Source: Actinocatenispora comari
Lineage (GTDB): Bacteria; Actinomycetota; Actinomycetes; Mycobacteriales; Micromonosporaceae
DNA length: 64,000 bases
Reading direction: 5' to 3'
Assembly: GCF_017312725.1 (NCBI RefSeq)
Contig: NZ_BOPO01000127.1
Span: forward strand, 50,480-114,479
How positions within the stretch are numbered: position 1 is the stretch's first letter; every line of letters begins with the position of its first letter. This document shows, in pieces, positions 45,043 through 54,492 of the stretch. The position numbers and the translations under genes are program-made. The notes under the pieces were generated by a model. The model did not search any database, was not told where the DNA came from, and was given only the letters and a program-made list of their open reading frames with translations.

Positions 45043-46107
45043 ATGATCCGACCCATGCGAATTCGAGCGCTCGTCGTTGCCTCCGTCACCGCACTCGGTA
45101 CCGTGGCCGCCGCCGCGCCGGCGGTCGCCCATCCCGCGCCCGGCCGCCACGACGCCGGTGCCTGCTCCCCCTCCGTGTCGCTGCGCGGCTTCTCGGACGC
45201 GCTGGACAAGCGGACGTTCGGCGATGCGCAGGTCGGCGAGCTGTCCGGGCTGCAGTTCGACGGCTCGCACCTGCTGGCCGTCAGCGACACGTCGGCGCTC
45301 TGGACGCTGACCCGGCCCACCCGCGGCCTCGTCACCGAACCCGTCGGGTACCAGCCGTTGGCGGACGAGCACGGCGACCCGATCGACTCCGAGGCGATCG
45401 CCGTCGACCGGGACGGCACCCGGCTGATCACCTCGGAGATCGAGCCGTCGGTCCGCCGGTACGACCGGCGCGGGAAGGTGCTGGCCAGCCTGCCGGTGCC
45501 GGACCGGTTCCGGGTCGCACCGGCCGGCGAGGCCGAGGAGAACGCCACCTTCGAGGGGCTGACCCTGCTGCCCGGCGACCGTTCGCTCATCGCGACGATG
45601 GAGTCGCCGCTGTCCGGCGACGGCACGGACGCCGACGGTAACGGGCTCAACCGGTTCCTCCGCTGGGACCGGCGGCACGGCCGGTTCGAGGTCGCGGCGC
45701 AGTACGCGTTCACCGTCGACGCCGGCCTGCAGATCTCCGACGTCCAGGCCATCTCGCCGAACCGGCTGCTGGTGCTGGAGCGGGGCTGGAAGAAGGGCTA
45801 CGGCAACACGATCCGGCTGTACGAGGCGGATCTGACCGGCGCGCAGGATGTCACCGGTGTCGCCAGCCTGGCCGACACGACCGTCCGGCAGGTGCACCGC
45901 AGGCTGCTCGCCGATATCGGCCAGTGCCCGAGCGACGGGGCGACGACCAAGCAGCCGCAGCCCAACCCGCTGCTGGACAACATCGAGGGGATGGTGTTCA
46001 CCGGCCGGCACCTGCGAGGCGACCGCCGGGAGCTGCTGATGGTCTCCGACGACAACCTGTCCGACGAGCAGATCACCCGGCTGTACTCGTTCGCGGTCCG
46101 CGTCTGA
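45043..46107 (+). CDS. Secreted esterase-like/phytase-like beta-propeller protein
   Basis: A 354-residue exported protein. The signal peptide is RIRALVVASVTALGTVAAAA with likely cleavage near AVAHP. The mature part fits the esterase-like activity of phytase family (PF13449-type): VGELSGLQFDG, DSEAIAVDRDG, NATFEGLTLLPGDRSLIATM, LLDNIEGMVF, then LLMVSDDNLSDEQITRLY. Probably a calcium-assisted secreted hydrolase of unknown substrate. ATG at 45043 is chosen for the GGAGGT site 7 nt upstream; an ATG at 45055 is in frame but too far. Confidence 0.85.
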   Translation: MIRPMRIRALVVASVTALGTVAAAAPAVAHPAPGRHDAGACSPSVSLRGFSDALDKRTFGDAQVGELSGLQFDGSHLLAVSDTSALWTLTRPTRGLVTEPVGYQPLADEHGDPIDSEAIAVDRDGTRLITSEIEPSVRRYDRRGKVLASLPVPDRFRVAPAGEAEENATFEGLTLLPGDRSLIATMESPLSGDGTDADGNGLNRFLRWDRRHGRFEVAAQYAFTVDAGLQISDVQAISPNRLLVLERGWKKGYGNTIRLYEADLTGAQDVTGVASLADTTVRQVHRRLLADIGQCPSDGATTKQPQPNPLLDNIEGMVFTGRHLRGDRRELLMVSDDNLSDEQITRLYSFAVRV

Positions 46108-46156
46108 TCGCCGCCGAAGGGCAGCGGTCCGCGTCCGATCGCCGCCGAAGGGCGGC
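46095..46156 (+). repeat. 31-bp direct duplication spanning the esterase stop codon
   Basis: GGTCCGCGTCTGATCGCCGC with its continuation (46095-46125) is repeated at 46126-46156 with a few changes. The first copy includes the stop TGA; in the second copy that codon reads CGA. Confidence 0.8.
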
Positions 46157-46168
46157 GTTGCCCGGCTG

Positions 46169-46208
46169 ACCGCGTGCCGGAGCCCCCCGGCGGGTTCCGG
46201 CACGCGGT
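46169..46208. terminator. Bidirectional terminator hairpin
   Basis: ACCGCGTGCCGGA (46169-46181) pairs with TCCGGCACGCGGT (46196-46208), a 13-bp stem between convergent genes. Confidence 0.75.
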
Positions 46209-46227
46209 GCATCGGCGCCGCTCCGGG

Positions 46228-47220
46228 TTACCAGGCGTACGCCTCGGGTGCCGGGTGTGCGCCGTTCGGCGCCGGCGGCGGGAACAGCTCGTCGAGCCGG
46301 GCCAGCACCGTGTCGTCGAGCGTGATGTCGAGGGCGCGGAGCGAACCGTCCAGGTGCTCGATCGTCCGCGGCCCGGTGATGGGTCCGGTGACGCCGTCCT
46401 GGGCGAGCAGCCAGGCCAGTCCGACGTGTGCCGGGTCCTCGCCGATCTCGGCACACAGCTTCTCGTACGCCTCGATCGTGTCGCGGTGCTGCGCCAGGGC
46501 GTCGGCCGCGTGCCCGGAGCTGCCCCGGCGCGCGCCGTTCTCCCGCTGCTTGCGCAGCACGCCGCCGAGCGCGCCACCGTGCAGCGGGGACCACGGGATC
46601 ACCCCGATGCCGTACTCCCGGGCGGCCGGCAGCACCTCCAGCTCGACCCACCGGGCCATCAGGTTGTACAGCGACTGCTCGCTCACCAGGCCGAGGAAGT
46701 GCCGCGAACGGGCGGCCTCCTGCGCCTGGGCGAGGTGCCAGCCGGCGAAGTTGGACGAGCCGAAGTAGAGCACCTTGCCCTGCTGGCGCAGCACGTCGAA
46801 CGCCTCCCAGATCTCGTCCCACGGGGTCGCCCGGTCGACGTGGTGCATCTGGTACAGGTCGATGTGGTCGGTCTGCAGCCGGCGCAGCGACTGCTCGCAG
46901 GCGCGCCGGATGTGCAGCGCGGACAGCCGTGCCGTGTTCGGCCAGTCGCCCATCGTGCCGTACACCTTGGTGGCCAGGACGGTCCGGTCGCGCCGGTCGC
47001 CGCCGGAGGCGAACCAGCGGCCGATGATCTGCTCGGTGACGCCCTCGCCCAGCACCCGCCCGTAGATGTCGGCGGTGTCGAAGAAGTTGATGCCGTGCTC
47101 GTGCGCACGGTCCATGATCGCGAAGCTGTCCGGCTCGGTCGCCTCGGTGCCGAAGTTCATGGTGCCGAGGACGAGCCGGGACACCGACAGGCCGGTGCGG
47201 CCCAGTTGCGTGTACTGCAC
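46228..47220 (-). CDS. Aldo/keto reductase
   Basis: A 330-residue NADPH-dependent oxidoreductase of the AKR superfamily, of the potassium-channel-beta/YghZ-like type. The catalytic residues are in FDTADIYGRV (Asp, Tyr), VLATKVYG (Lys) and YQMHHVD (His). The cofactor region GPITGPRTIEHLDGSLRALD is C-terminal. GTG start with a GAAGGGG site. Divergent from a TetR gene, with a palindromic operator in the gap, so expression is probably inducible. Substrate unknown. A second AKR, at 26672, is only distantly similar. Confidence 0.88.
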   Translation of the reverse strand: MQYTQLGRTGLSVSRLVLGTMNFGTEATEPDSFAIMDRAHEHGINFFDTADIYGRVLGEGVTEQIIGRWFASGGDRRDRTVLATKVYGTMGDWPNTARLSALHIRRACEQSLRRLQTDHIDLYQMHHVDRATPWDEIWEAFDVLRQQGKVLYFGSSNFAGWHLAQAQEAARSRHFLGLVSEQSLYNLMARWVELEVLPAAREYGIGVIPWSPLHGGALGGVLRKQRENGARRGSSGHAADALAQHRDTIEAYEKLCAEIGEDPAHVGLAWLLAQDGVTGPITGPRTIEHLDGSLRALDITLDDTVLARLDELFPPPAPNGAHPAPEAYAW

Positions 47221-47316
47221 GGTGCGAACCCCTTCGGTGCGGTGTGGGCGGGGGACCCACGCAGGGGCGCGCCACCGACCAGGTCGCCGCCGGCGACTCC
47301 CGGCCTCGACCACTAA

Positions 47317-47338
47317 CGAAACTGATCGTACAGTATCG
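47317..47338 (+). promoter_or_regulatory. TetR operator overlapping a leaderless promoter
   Basis: CGAAACTG (47317-47324) and CAGTATCG (47331-47338) are inverted with 7 of 8 matches. TCGACC (47306-47311), 17 nt and TACAGT (47329-47334) form the TetR gene promoter, and the ATG follows 6 nt later. Binding here would block the TetR gene and affect the divergent reductase gene. Confidence 0.65.
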
Positions 47339-47340
47339 CT

Positions 47341-47967
47341 ATGAGCGCCGAGCGGAACAGTGACGTCGACGACTCCACGCGGGCGGCCGCCGCCCGGCGG
47401 GGCCGCCCGCGCAGCGAGCGCGCGCGCCGGGCGGTCCTCGCCGCGGCCCGCGAACTGCTCACCGACCGAGGTCTGCCCGGCCTGAGCGTCGACGACATCG
47501 CCAGTCACGCGGGGGTCAGCAAGGCCACCATCTACCGGTGGTGGCCGACCAAGGCGGCCGTGCTGATGGACGCGTTCACCGACGCGGTCGAGGACCGGAT
47601 GACGTTCCCGACCGGCGACGACCCGCTCGGCCGGCTGCGCGAGCAGCTCGGTCGGGTCGCCCGGCTGATGAACGAGCCCGCTGCGCGCCGGCCGTTCGTG
47701 GCCCTCGTCGCGGCCAGCCAGCACGACCCGGAGCTCGCCGCCGCGCTGCGGGACCGGTTCGTCGCCGGCCGCCGGGCCGCCGCGCGCGAGCTGGTCATCG
47801 AGGCCGTCCGGGCCGGCCAGCTCGCCGCCGGCACCGACCCCGACACGGTCCTCGACATGCTCTACGGCGCCCTCTACTACCGCCTGCTGGTCAGCGGCGA
47901 CCCGCTCACCCCGGACTACCCCGACCACCTCGTCGACACCCTCGGCGCGCGCCCGCCCGTCGCCTGA
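47341..47967 (+). CDS. TetR-family regulator divergent from the aldo/keto reductase
   Basis: A 208-residue regulator. The HTH at about 20-70 includes RGRPRSERARRAVLAAAREL and GVSKATIYRWWPTKAAVLMD. The C-terminal domain is of TetR_C_16-like type with DPDTVLDMLYGALYYRLLV near the end. Leaderless ATG behind TACAGT. The operator-like palindrome overlaps its own promoter; the likely regulon is itself and the adjacent reductase. Confidence 0.87.
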   Translation: MSAERNSDVDDSTRAAAARRGRPRSERARRAVLAAARELLTDRGLPGLSVDDIASHAGVSKATIYRWWPTKAAVLMDAFTDAVEDRMTFPTGDDPLGRLREQLGRVARLMNEPAARRPFVALVAASQHDPELAAALRDRFVAGRRAAARELVIEAVRAGQLAAGTDPDTVLDMLYGALYYRLLVSGDPLTPDYPDHLVDTLGARPPVA

Positions 47968-48033
47968 CGGCGTACCGCGACCGACTCCAGACCGGCGCCG
48001 AAGCCTCTCCCCGCCGCCGGTCTCTCGCGCGGG

Positions 48034-49020
48034 TCAGGCGGCGGTCCGGGCCGGCTCCGGTGTCTCTACCGGCGTGGCCGCGGTCTTGCCCGCCGCGAGG
48101 GCGGTCAGCGCCAGCGTCAACACCACGAACCCGACCTGCCCGACCAGGTCGACGCCGTGCTTCGGCTGTGCCACGAAGCCGACCACGCAGTACACCAGCA
48201 GCGCGCCGGCCGCCGAGGCGAACGCGTGCCGCGCCGTCCAGCTGGTACGCCGGGACCAGGCGACGAGCAGCGCCGCGACCGCGGCGTAGAGCACCAGGTC
48301 GACCGGGATCGGCCAGCCGCCGGGCAGGCCGTGGTTCGTCAGCTCGAACACCGCACCAGCCACCGCCGCGAGCAGCGCCACCAGCCACGGTGCCGGCACC
48401 CGGCCGGTACCGGTGCGACGGCGCCGGTCGACCCGCGGGAACAGGAACGCGACCACGATGCACAGCGCCGTCGCGACCGCGGTCAGCGCCACCTGGCCGA
48501 CCGACAGCTCGTACGCCGGGAACGACGGGAGGCCGCCGCGGAACGTGACGTGCACGAGAGCGACGCCGGCGACGAAGACCGCCGCCGTCACCGTCAGCCC
48601 GACCCGGCCGAGCCAGGGCCCGGTGCCGCGACGCGCGTACAGCGCTTCGGTGAGGGCGATGGAGGCGCCCATGCTCCACACCACGTGCAGCGTCAGCACG
48701 AACAACCACCAGGTCCAGCCGATCCCGAACAGGTTGCCGGGGCCGAGCAGGTGCAGGCCGGCGAACCTGGGGTTGAACAGGCTCATGTCCGCGAACCCCT
48801 CCTCGACCAGCCCGTACGCCGCGGCCAGCGCCAGCATCGTCGGCCAGCCGCGGCCGGTCCGCCGGGTCACCTCGCGCACCAGCACGGCCCCCGCGCCGTA
48901 CATGGCGGCGTCCATCGGGTACGCGAACGCCGCGCTCAGCGTCGTGTTCCCGAGCAGGAACTCCCCCACGAACGGGGCCAGCAGGACCAGCACCCACGCC
49001 GGTGCGATTCGTCGCCACAT
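48034..49020 (-). CDS. Uncharacterised polytopic membrane protein
   Basis: A 328-residue protein with about nine hydrophobic segments. EYALVEEG-like content is seen as AAYGLVEEGFADMSLFNP near residue 85. The Glu-Glu pair inside a membrane protein is reminiscent of CPBP-type intramembrane proteases, but the other CPBP motifs (FRxxxxR, HxxxN/H) are not clear, so no function is claimed. ATG at 49020 has GGAGG 12 nt upstream; a GTG at 49029 in the same frame lies too close to that site. Divergent from the radical SAM gene. Confidence 0.65.
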   Translation of the reverse strand: MWRRIAPAWVLVLLAPFVGEFLLGNTTLSAAFAYPMDAAMYGAGAVLVREVTRRTGRGWPTMLALAAAYGLVEEGFADMSLFNPRFAGLHLLGPGNLFGIGWTWWLFVLTLHVVWSMGASIALTEALYARRGTGPWLGRVGLTVTAAVFVAGVALVHVTFRGGLPSFPAYELSVGQVALTAVATALCIVVAFLFPRVDRRRRTGTGRVPAPWLVALLAAVAGAVFELTNHGLPGGWPIPVDLVLYAAVAALLVAWSRRTSWTARHAFASAAGALLVYCVVGFVAQPKHGVDLVGQVGFVVLTLALTALAAGKTAATPVETPEPARTAA

Positions 49021-49199
49021 CTCGATCACCCTCCGCCGAAACGATCGAGCCCAGCCTCGCGCTGCGGCACCCATCCCGGGCAGAGTCGTCGATCCGGACT
49101 CCGCCGGTACAAATGTCCTGCCCGGTGGCCGCGCGATCGCCGTCCGACGGGGCCGCGCCGCCGCCCGGCCGGTGCCTGGCCTGCCCGGCGGTCGCGGAC

Positions 49200-49212
49200 T
49201 AGCGTGGGACCG
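49200..49212 (+). promoter_or_regulatory. Leaderless promoter of the radical SAM gene
   Basis: TAGCGT (49200-49205) is followed by exactly 7 nt and the ATG at 49213, with no ribosome site. It serves as a clear example of the recurring class in this window. Confidence 0.6.
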
Positions 49213-50433
49213 ATGGGGAGCACCGAGGTCGACGTCGACCCGCCGCGCCGGCGCGGCGCCGAGACCGGGCCGAGGTCGGACGACGCCGACCGGCTCAGCC
49301 TGGACGATCCGTTCACGGTGGCCACCGACTACTGGCACCGGCTGCCGGACGGCCGGATCCAGTGCGACGTGTGCCCGCGCGCCTGCAAGCTGCACGAGGG
49401 GCAGCGCGGGCTGTGCTTCGTGCGCGGGCGGGTCGACGACCAGATCGTGCTCGCGTCGTACGGCCGGTCCTCCGGGTTCTGCGTCGACCCGATCGAGAAG
49501 AAGCCGCTGAACCACTTCCTGCCCGGTACGCCGGTGCTGTCGTTCGGCACCGCCGGCTGCAACCTGGCCTGCCGGTTCTGCCAGAACTGGGACATCTCCA
49601 AGTCGCGCGAGATCGACACGCTGACCTCGGCCGCCGGCCCGGAGGCGCTGGCCCGTGCGGCCGAGCAGCTGGGCTGCCGCTCGATCGCCTTCACGTACAA
49701 CGATCCGACGATCTTCCTGGAGTACGCGATGGACGTCGCGGACGCCTGCCGGGAGCGCGGGATCAAGGCGGTGGCGGTGAGCGCCGGGTACATCAACGAG
49801 GACGCGCGCCGGGATCTCTACTCCCACATGGACGCGGCGAACATCGACCTCAAGGCGTTCAGCGAGCGGTTCTACCGCAAGGTCACGTTCGGCAAGCTGG
49901 ACAACGTGCTGGCCACGCTCGACCACCTGCGCGAGACCGACGTCTGGTTCGAGGTGACGACGCTGCTGATCCCCGGCCAGAACGACGCGGACGACGAGAT
50001 CGCGAAGCAGTGCGACTGGTTCGCCGAACATCTCGGGTCGGACGTGCCGTTGCACTTCACCGCGTTCCATCCGGACTTCAAGATGCGCGACATCCCGCGC
50101 ACCCCGCCGGAGACGCTGCGCCGGGCCCGGCGGATCGCCCGCGAGCGCGGCCTGCACCACGTCTACACCGGCAACGTGCACGACGCCGACGGCCAGACCA
50201 CGTACTGCCCGTCCTGCGGGAAACCGGTGATCGTGCGCGACTGGTACGTGCTGGGCGAGTACCGGTTGACCGACGACGGTCACTGTGTCCACTGTGGAGC
50301 GTCGGTGGCCGGCGTGTTCGACGGCCCGCCCGGCGACTGGGGCTCCCGCCGGCAGCCGGTCCGGCTGGTCGAGCGCGGCGGCCTCGGCCCGCACGACCGC
50401 CGCGCCCCGGCCGGTACCGGCGGTGCCCGGTGA
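49213..50433 (+). CDS. AmmeMemoRadiSam system radical SAM enzyme
   Basis: A 406-residue radical SAM protein (amrS/COG1180-type). An N-terminal Cys cluster (CDVCPRACKLHEGQRGLC) is followed by the SAM-cleaving CxxxCxxC in GCNLACRFCQNW at about 115-126, the TIM-barrel core (FTYNDPTIFLEY), and a C-terminal zinc-ribbon-like pair CPSCGKPV/CVHCGASV. The family forms a conserved set with MEMO1 and AMMECR1 proteins; its substrate is unknown. Its TGA overlaps the start of the MEMO-type gene by 4 bp (GTGA). Confidence 0.92.
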   Translation: MGSTEVDVDPPRRRGAETGPRSDDADRLSLDDPFTVATDYWHRLPDGRIQCDVCPRACKLHEGQRGLCFVRGRVDDQIVLASYGRSSGFCVDPIEKKPLNHFLPGTPVLSFGTAGCNLACRFCQNWDISKSREIDTLTSAAGPEALARAAEQLGCRSIAFTYNDPTIFLEYAMDVADACRERGIKAVAVSAGYINEDARRDLYSHMDAANIDLKAFSERFYRKVTFGKLDNVLATLDHLRETDVWFEVTTLLIPGQNDADDEIAKQCDWFAEHLGSDVPLHFTAFHPDFKMRDIPRTPPETLRRARRIARERGLHHVYTGNVHDADGQTTYCPSCGKPVIVRDWYVLGEYRLTDDGHCVHCGASVAGVFDGPPGDWGSRRQPVRLVERGGLGPHDRRAPAGTGGAR

Positions 50434-51221
50434 CGGTGCGCCCGCCGGCGGTGGCCGGGAAGTTCTACCCGGCCGACCCGGAGAGCCTGCGCGGCCTGGT
50501 CGACTCGCTGCTCGCCGGCGTGGCGGTGCCGGCCGGCGAGGCGCTCGCCCCGGCGTACGTGGTGCCGCACGCCGGCTACCGGTTCTCCGGGCCCACCGCC
50601 GCCCTGGTGTACGCGCGGTTCGCGGCGCACGCCGAGCGGATCGCCCGGGTACTGCTGATCGGCCCGGCGCACTTCGTCCGGCTGACCGGCTGCGCGGTAT
50701 CCACAGTGGACAAATGGGCCACCCCGCTGGGCGAGGTCCCGCTCGACGCGATCGGGCGCAACACCCTGGTCGAGGCCGGTGTCGCGGCGGCGAACGACGA
50801 GCCGCACGAGCCGGAGCACTCGCTGGAGGTACAGGTCCCGTTCCTGCAGGCGGTGCTCACGCCGGGCACCCCGATCCTGCCGGTGGTGGCCGGGCCGACG
50901 CCCGCGGACGCGGTCGCCGACCTGCTCGCCGCGGGCATCCGGCGCCCCGGCACCGTGCTGCTGTGCTCCACCGACCTGTCCCACTACCACCCGGACGCGC
51001 AGGCGCGCGAGCAGGACGCCGGCACCATCCGCGCGGTCACCGAGCGGGCACCGGACCGGATCGGGGTGCGGGACGCCTGCGGCGTGTTCGGCCTGCGCGG
51101 GTTGACCGCGCTCGCCGCCCGCGCCGGCTGGACCCCGCGGCTGCTCGGCTACGCCACCTCCGCCGACACCATCGGCCCGCCCGACCGGGTCGTCGGCTAC
51201 GCCGCCTTCGCCCTCTCCTGA
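50430..51221 (+). CDS. AmmeMemoRadiSam system protein B (MEMO1 family)
   Basis: A 263-residue protein of the MEMO family, structurally related to extradiol dioxygenases. Conserved patterns are VAGKFYPADPE at the N-terminus, YVVPHAGYRFSGP (about 45), LLIGPAHFV, EHSLEVQVPFLQ, STDLSHYHP and a final ACGVFGL. The His residues in PHAGY, GPAHF and SHYH are the putative metal/active-site ligands; chemistry is unknown. The GTG start is fixed by the GTGA overlap with the radical SAM gene. The expected third partner (AMMECR1, protein A) is not within the window. Confidence 0.92.
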   Translation: MTVRPPAVAGKFYPADPESLRGLVDSLLAGVAVPAGEALAPAYVVPHAGYRFSGPTAALVYARFAAHAERIARVLLIGPAHFVRLTGCAVSTVDKWATPLGEVPLDAIGRNTLVEAGVAAANDEPHEPEHSLEVQVPFLQAVLTPGTPILPVVAGPTPADAVADLLAAGIRRPGTVLLCSTDLSHYHPDAQAREQDAGTIRAVTERAPDRIGVRDACGVFGLRGLTALAARAGWTPRLLGYATSADTIGPPDRVVGYAAFALS

Positions 51222-51326
51222 CCGCACTACCGCGCGCTGGACCGTGGCGCCAGCACGTTCCTCGGACGTTTCGGCCGAAGTAGTGCACTCTGGCCGGGAG
51301 GGTCGGCGCTTCGCCGGACGATCCGG

Positions 51327-51563
51327 TCAGCGGTAGTCGTCGGGGTCGTCGGGGACCGTGCGGGACTGTTCCAGGGTGTCGTCGACCGGCGTCTCCAGGC
51401 CGATGTCCGGCGTGGGCTCGTCCTCGTCGGCCGGCTCGGCGGGCCGCTCGTCGTCCGGCGAGTCGGCGTCCGGTGCCTCGATCCGCGCGGCGACCGGTGT
51501 CTCTTCCGGCCGGTACTCGCTCGGGTCGCGCTCCTGGTCGGGTGCCAGTTCCGGCTCGGTCAC
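51327..51563 (-). CDS. Small acidic disordered protein
   Basis: A 78-residue, strongly acidic, Pro-rich protein with no predicted fold. The C-terminal stretch PVDDTLEQSRTVPDDPDDYR resembles a tail motif (EQ...VP-D-DDYR) that I recall from many short actinomycete proteins of unknown role. GTG with a good GGAGGTGA site. Convergent with the MEMO gene. Function unknown. Confidence 0.65.
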   Translation of the reverse strand: MTEPELAPDQERDPSEYRPEETPVAARIEAPDADSPDDERPAEPADEDEPTPDIGLETPVDDTLEQSRTVPDDPDDYR

Positions 51564-51943
51564 CGCGTCACCTCCGCAGATCGGTTCGCCGGTGCCGTAC
51601 GCGCCGGCGCGGGCGTCGTGCCGCTGTCGCTGCGTGTGCGCCTCAACCGTAACCGGGTACCCGGCCGCCCGCAGCGCCTCACCGAGGTACCCGCCGGGCC
51701 GCCCGGCGAACGTCAGGGGGCCGCCGAACGTCAGGGGCCGCCGAACGTCAAGGGCCAGCGAACGTCAGGGGGCCGCCGAACGTCACCGGGCCGGCGAATG
51801 TGCGGAATACTCGACGGCGCGGTACGGCCGGTCGCAGGATCGACCGTGCCGGGGACAGCGGCGTCCATCTTCCGGTGTCGACCCCGTGCCGGGGTCACAC
51901 CCGCGAGACTCGACCGAGACACGACACAGCTCAAGGAGCGCTC
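51564..51943. promoter_or_regulatory. fba upstream region with ~17-18-bp tandem repeats
   Basis: No gene is supported. From about 51704 to 51790 there are six imperfect copies of CGAACGTCAGGGGCCGC (17-18 bp, last copy truncated as CGAATGTGCGG). The following ~150 bp must hold the fba promoter, but I cannot assign boxes. AAGGAGC at 51933-51939 is the fba ribosome site. Confidence 0.6.
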
Positions 51944-52969
<1,026 letters not shown>

Positions 52970-53322
52970 CCGGAGGCCCGCAGCGGGCCTTCGGGAGCGG
53001 TCCGGAAACGCCGGACACGAGTTGCGTAACGAGCGTCACACACCGACTCGCCAACACAACCGAAAGTGTGGTACGAACGGCACTCGGTCGGACCTAGGGT
53101 CTGTCACGGCGTCGCTGCGGGCTGCCGGTGCGGCGCCGAGACGGGCCCTGGGATCGTTCCGAGACCCTGCCCCGGCGGTCTCGCGGTGCGGAGGTGGGAC
53201 GGGCCAGCGGGCCGACCCTGCGGGTTCGACCGGGTGCCGGGTCCGGGGCCAGCCGGCATGGTGATCTTTCGTGATACGGAATGGGGTCGCGGCGTCGTGA
53301 GCGAGACTGGCTTTCTGGGGGG
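52970..53322. promoter_or_regulatory. Region between fba and the phosphatase-fusion gene
   Basis: No gene is supported. AGGCCCG/CGGGCCT (52974-52980/52984-52990) is a short fba terminator stem. The stretch 53010-53100 is relatively AT-rich, and TAGGGT (53095-53100) may be a -10 box for the next gene, with a long leader. GGGGGG at 53317-53322 stands directly before the ATG at 53323. Confidence 0.4.
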
Positions 53323-54432
53323 ATGAGCACCTTCTACCTCGTCCAGCACGGCGAGAAACAACGCAGGGGAGGCGACCCGGGGCTGACCGTCACCGGGCGG
53401 GCCCAGGCGCTGTGGACCGGCTCGTGCCTGCGAGGCAGGGGCATCACCCAGGTCTGGGCCAGTCCGCTGCGGCGCAGCCGGGAGACGGCCGAGATCATCG
53501 CCGCGGTGCTCGGTCTGCCGGTGCGCACCGACCCGCGGCTGCGGGAGCGGATGAGCTGGGACGGCAGCCAGCCGTTCGACACCTTCCAGCGCGAATGGGA
53601 ACGCTCCACCGCCGACCGGGACTACCGGCCGCTGTGGGGGGACAGCTCCCGGGACGCCGGCGACCGGCTCGCCGGGTTCCTGCGCGAGCACGCCGAGGAT
53701 CGCGGCAACACGGTGGTCGTCTCGCACGGCGGCGTCACCGTCGACCTCGTTCGTACCCTGTTCGGGGAGGCACCGCTCGCCGACCGGCCGGAGCTGCTCA
53801 CCCGCGGCGTCGCGCCGTGCTCGCTGACCACGGTGCGGTACACGGACGCCGCGCCGGCGCTGGAGCAGTTCGCCGACGACCGGCACCTGTCCACCCCGGA
53901 GGCGCCGACCGGCGCGTTCATCCACCAGGTCGGCGGGTACCGGCCGCGCTGGCTCTACACCGCCCGGGAGATCCTGGACGTGCACGGCGAGCGGCTGTCC
54001 CGGCTGGCCGGCCGGCCGCTGGAGCACACCTGGGTGCTGTGGGACCGCGACCTCGACGAGTGGTACAGCGAGGGGCCGGTGGTGTTCCAGTTCGCCGGCG
54101 AGCGGCTCACCGCCTGCCACCGGCGTACCGGGGAGTGCTCGCTGAGCTGGGACGACCTCGACCCGACCGAGCCGGTCGACGCCGGCGACGAGAGCCTGCG
54201 GCTGTGCTGGCGGGCCGACGTGCTGCCGCCGCTCGAACCGGTGGTCGGGCACCCGCTCCGGCTGCTGGACCTGGTCGAGGACGGCGATTCGGACGGGCGC
54301 TGGCTGATCAGCGGGCTCGACTTCGGCTTCGACGACCCGCACGTCGTGCTCGCGAACGTGGACGGGCACAACGCGCTGTCCGCGCTGCCGGCCGCCGGCA
54401 CCGAGCCGCGCCGCCGGGTCCGGGTGTCCTGA
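53323..54432 (+). CDS. Histidine-phosphatase-like protein fused to an unassigned C-terminal domain
   Basis: A 369-residue protein. Residues 1-~185 follow the histidine phosphatase (phosphoglycerate mutase-like) fold: STFYLVQHGEKQRR, WASPLRRSRETAEI and VVSHGGVTVD carry the catalytic His, the Arg of the SPLRR strand and the second His. The usual RHG is QHG here, a change at a phosphate-binding Arg. Residues ~190-369 form a second domain (HTWVLWDRDLDEWYSEGPVV, LLDLVEDGDSDGRWLISGLD) that I cannot assign. ATG at 53323 is preferred over an upstream in-frame ATG because MSTFYLVQHGE is the natural domain start. Confidence 0.75.
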   Translation: MSTFYLVQHGEKQRRGGDPGLTVTGRAQALWTGSCLRGRGITQVWASPLRRSRETAEIIAAVLGLPVRTDPRLRERMSWDGSQPFDTFQREWERSTADRDYRPLWGDSSRDAGDRLAGFLREHAEDRGNTVVVSHGGVTVDLVRTLFGEAPLADRPELLTRGVAPCSLTTVRYTDAAPALEQFADDRHLSTPEAPTGAFIHQVGGYRPRWLYTAREILDVHGERLSRLAGRPLEHTWVLWDRDLDEWYSEGPVVFQFAGERLTACHRRTGECSLSWDDLDPTEPVDAGDESLRLCWRADVLPPLEPVVGHPLRLLDLVEDGDSDGRWLISGLDFGFDDPHVVLANVDGHNALSALPAAGTEPRRRVRVS

Positions 54433-54458
54433 CCGCGTCGACGCCCCGGCAGACGAGA

Positions 54459-54492
54459 ACGGTGGCCCGTCGCGAGTGCGGCGGGCCACCGT
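54459..54492 (+). terminator. Hairpin after the phosphatase-fusion gene
   Basis: ACGGTGGCCCG (54459-54469) pairs with CGGGCCACCGT (54482-54492) across a 12-nt loop. Confidence 0.65.

Noticed and set aside
48034..49020. CPBP intramembrane protease call
   Set aside because: Only an EE pair in a membrane segment is seen; the other diagnostic motifs are not evident, so it is left unassigned.
51224..51286. GCACTAC/GTAGTGC inverted repeat as a terminator after the MEMO gene
   Set aside because: The arms are 7 bp and 49 bp apart, too weak to support a terminator.
51704..51790. Possible CRISPR array
   Set aside because: The units are contiguous ~17-18-bp repeats without unique spacers and no cas gene is near.
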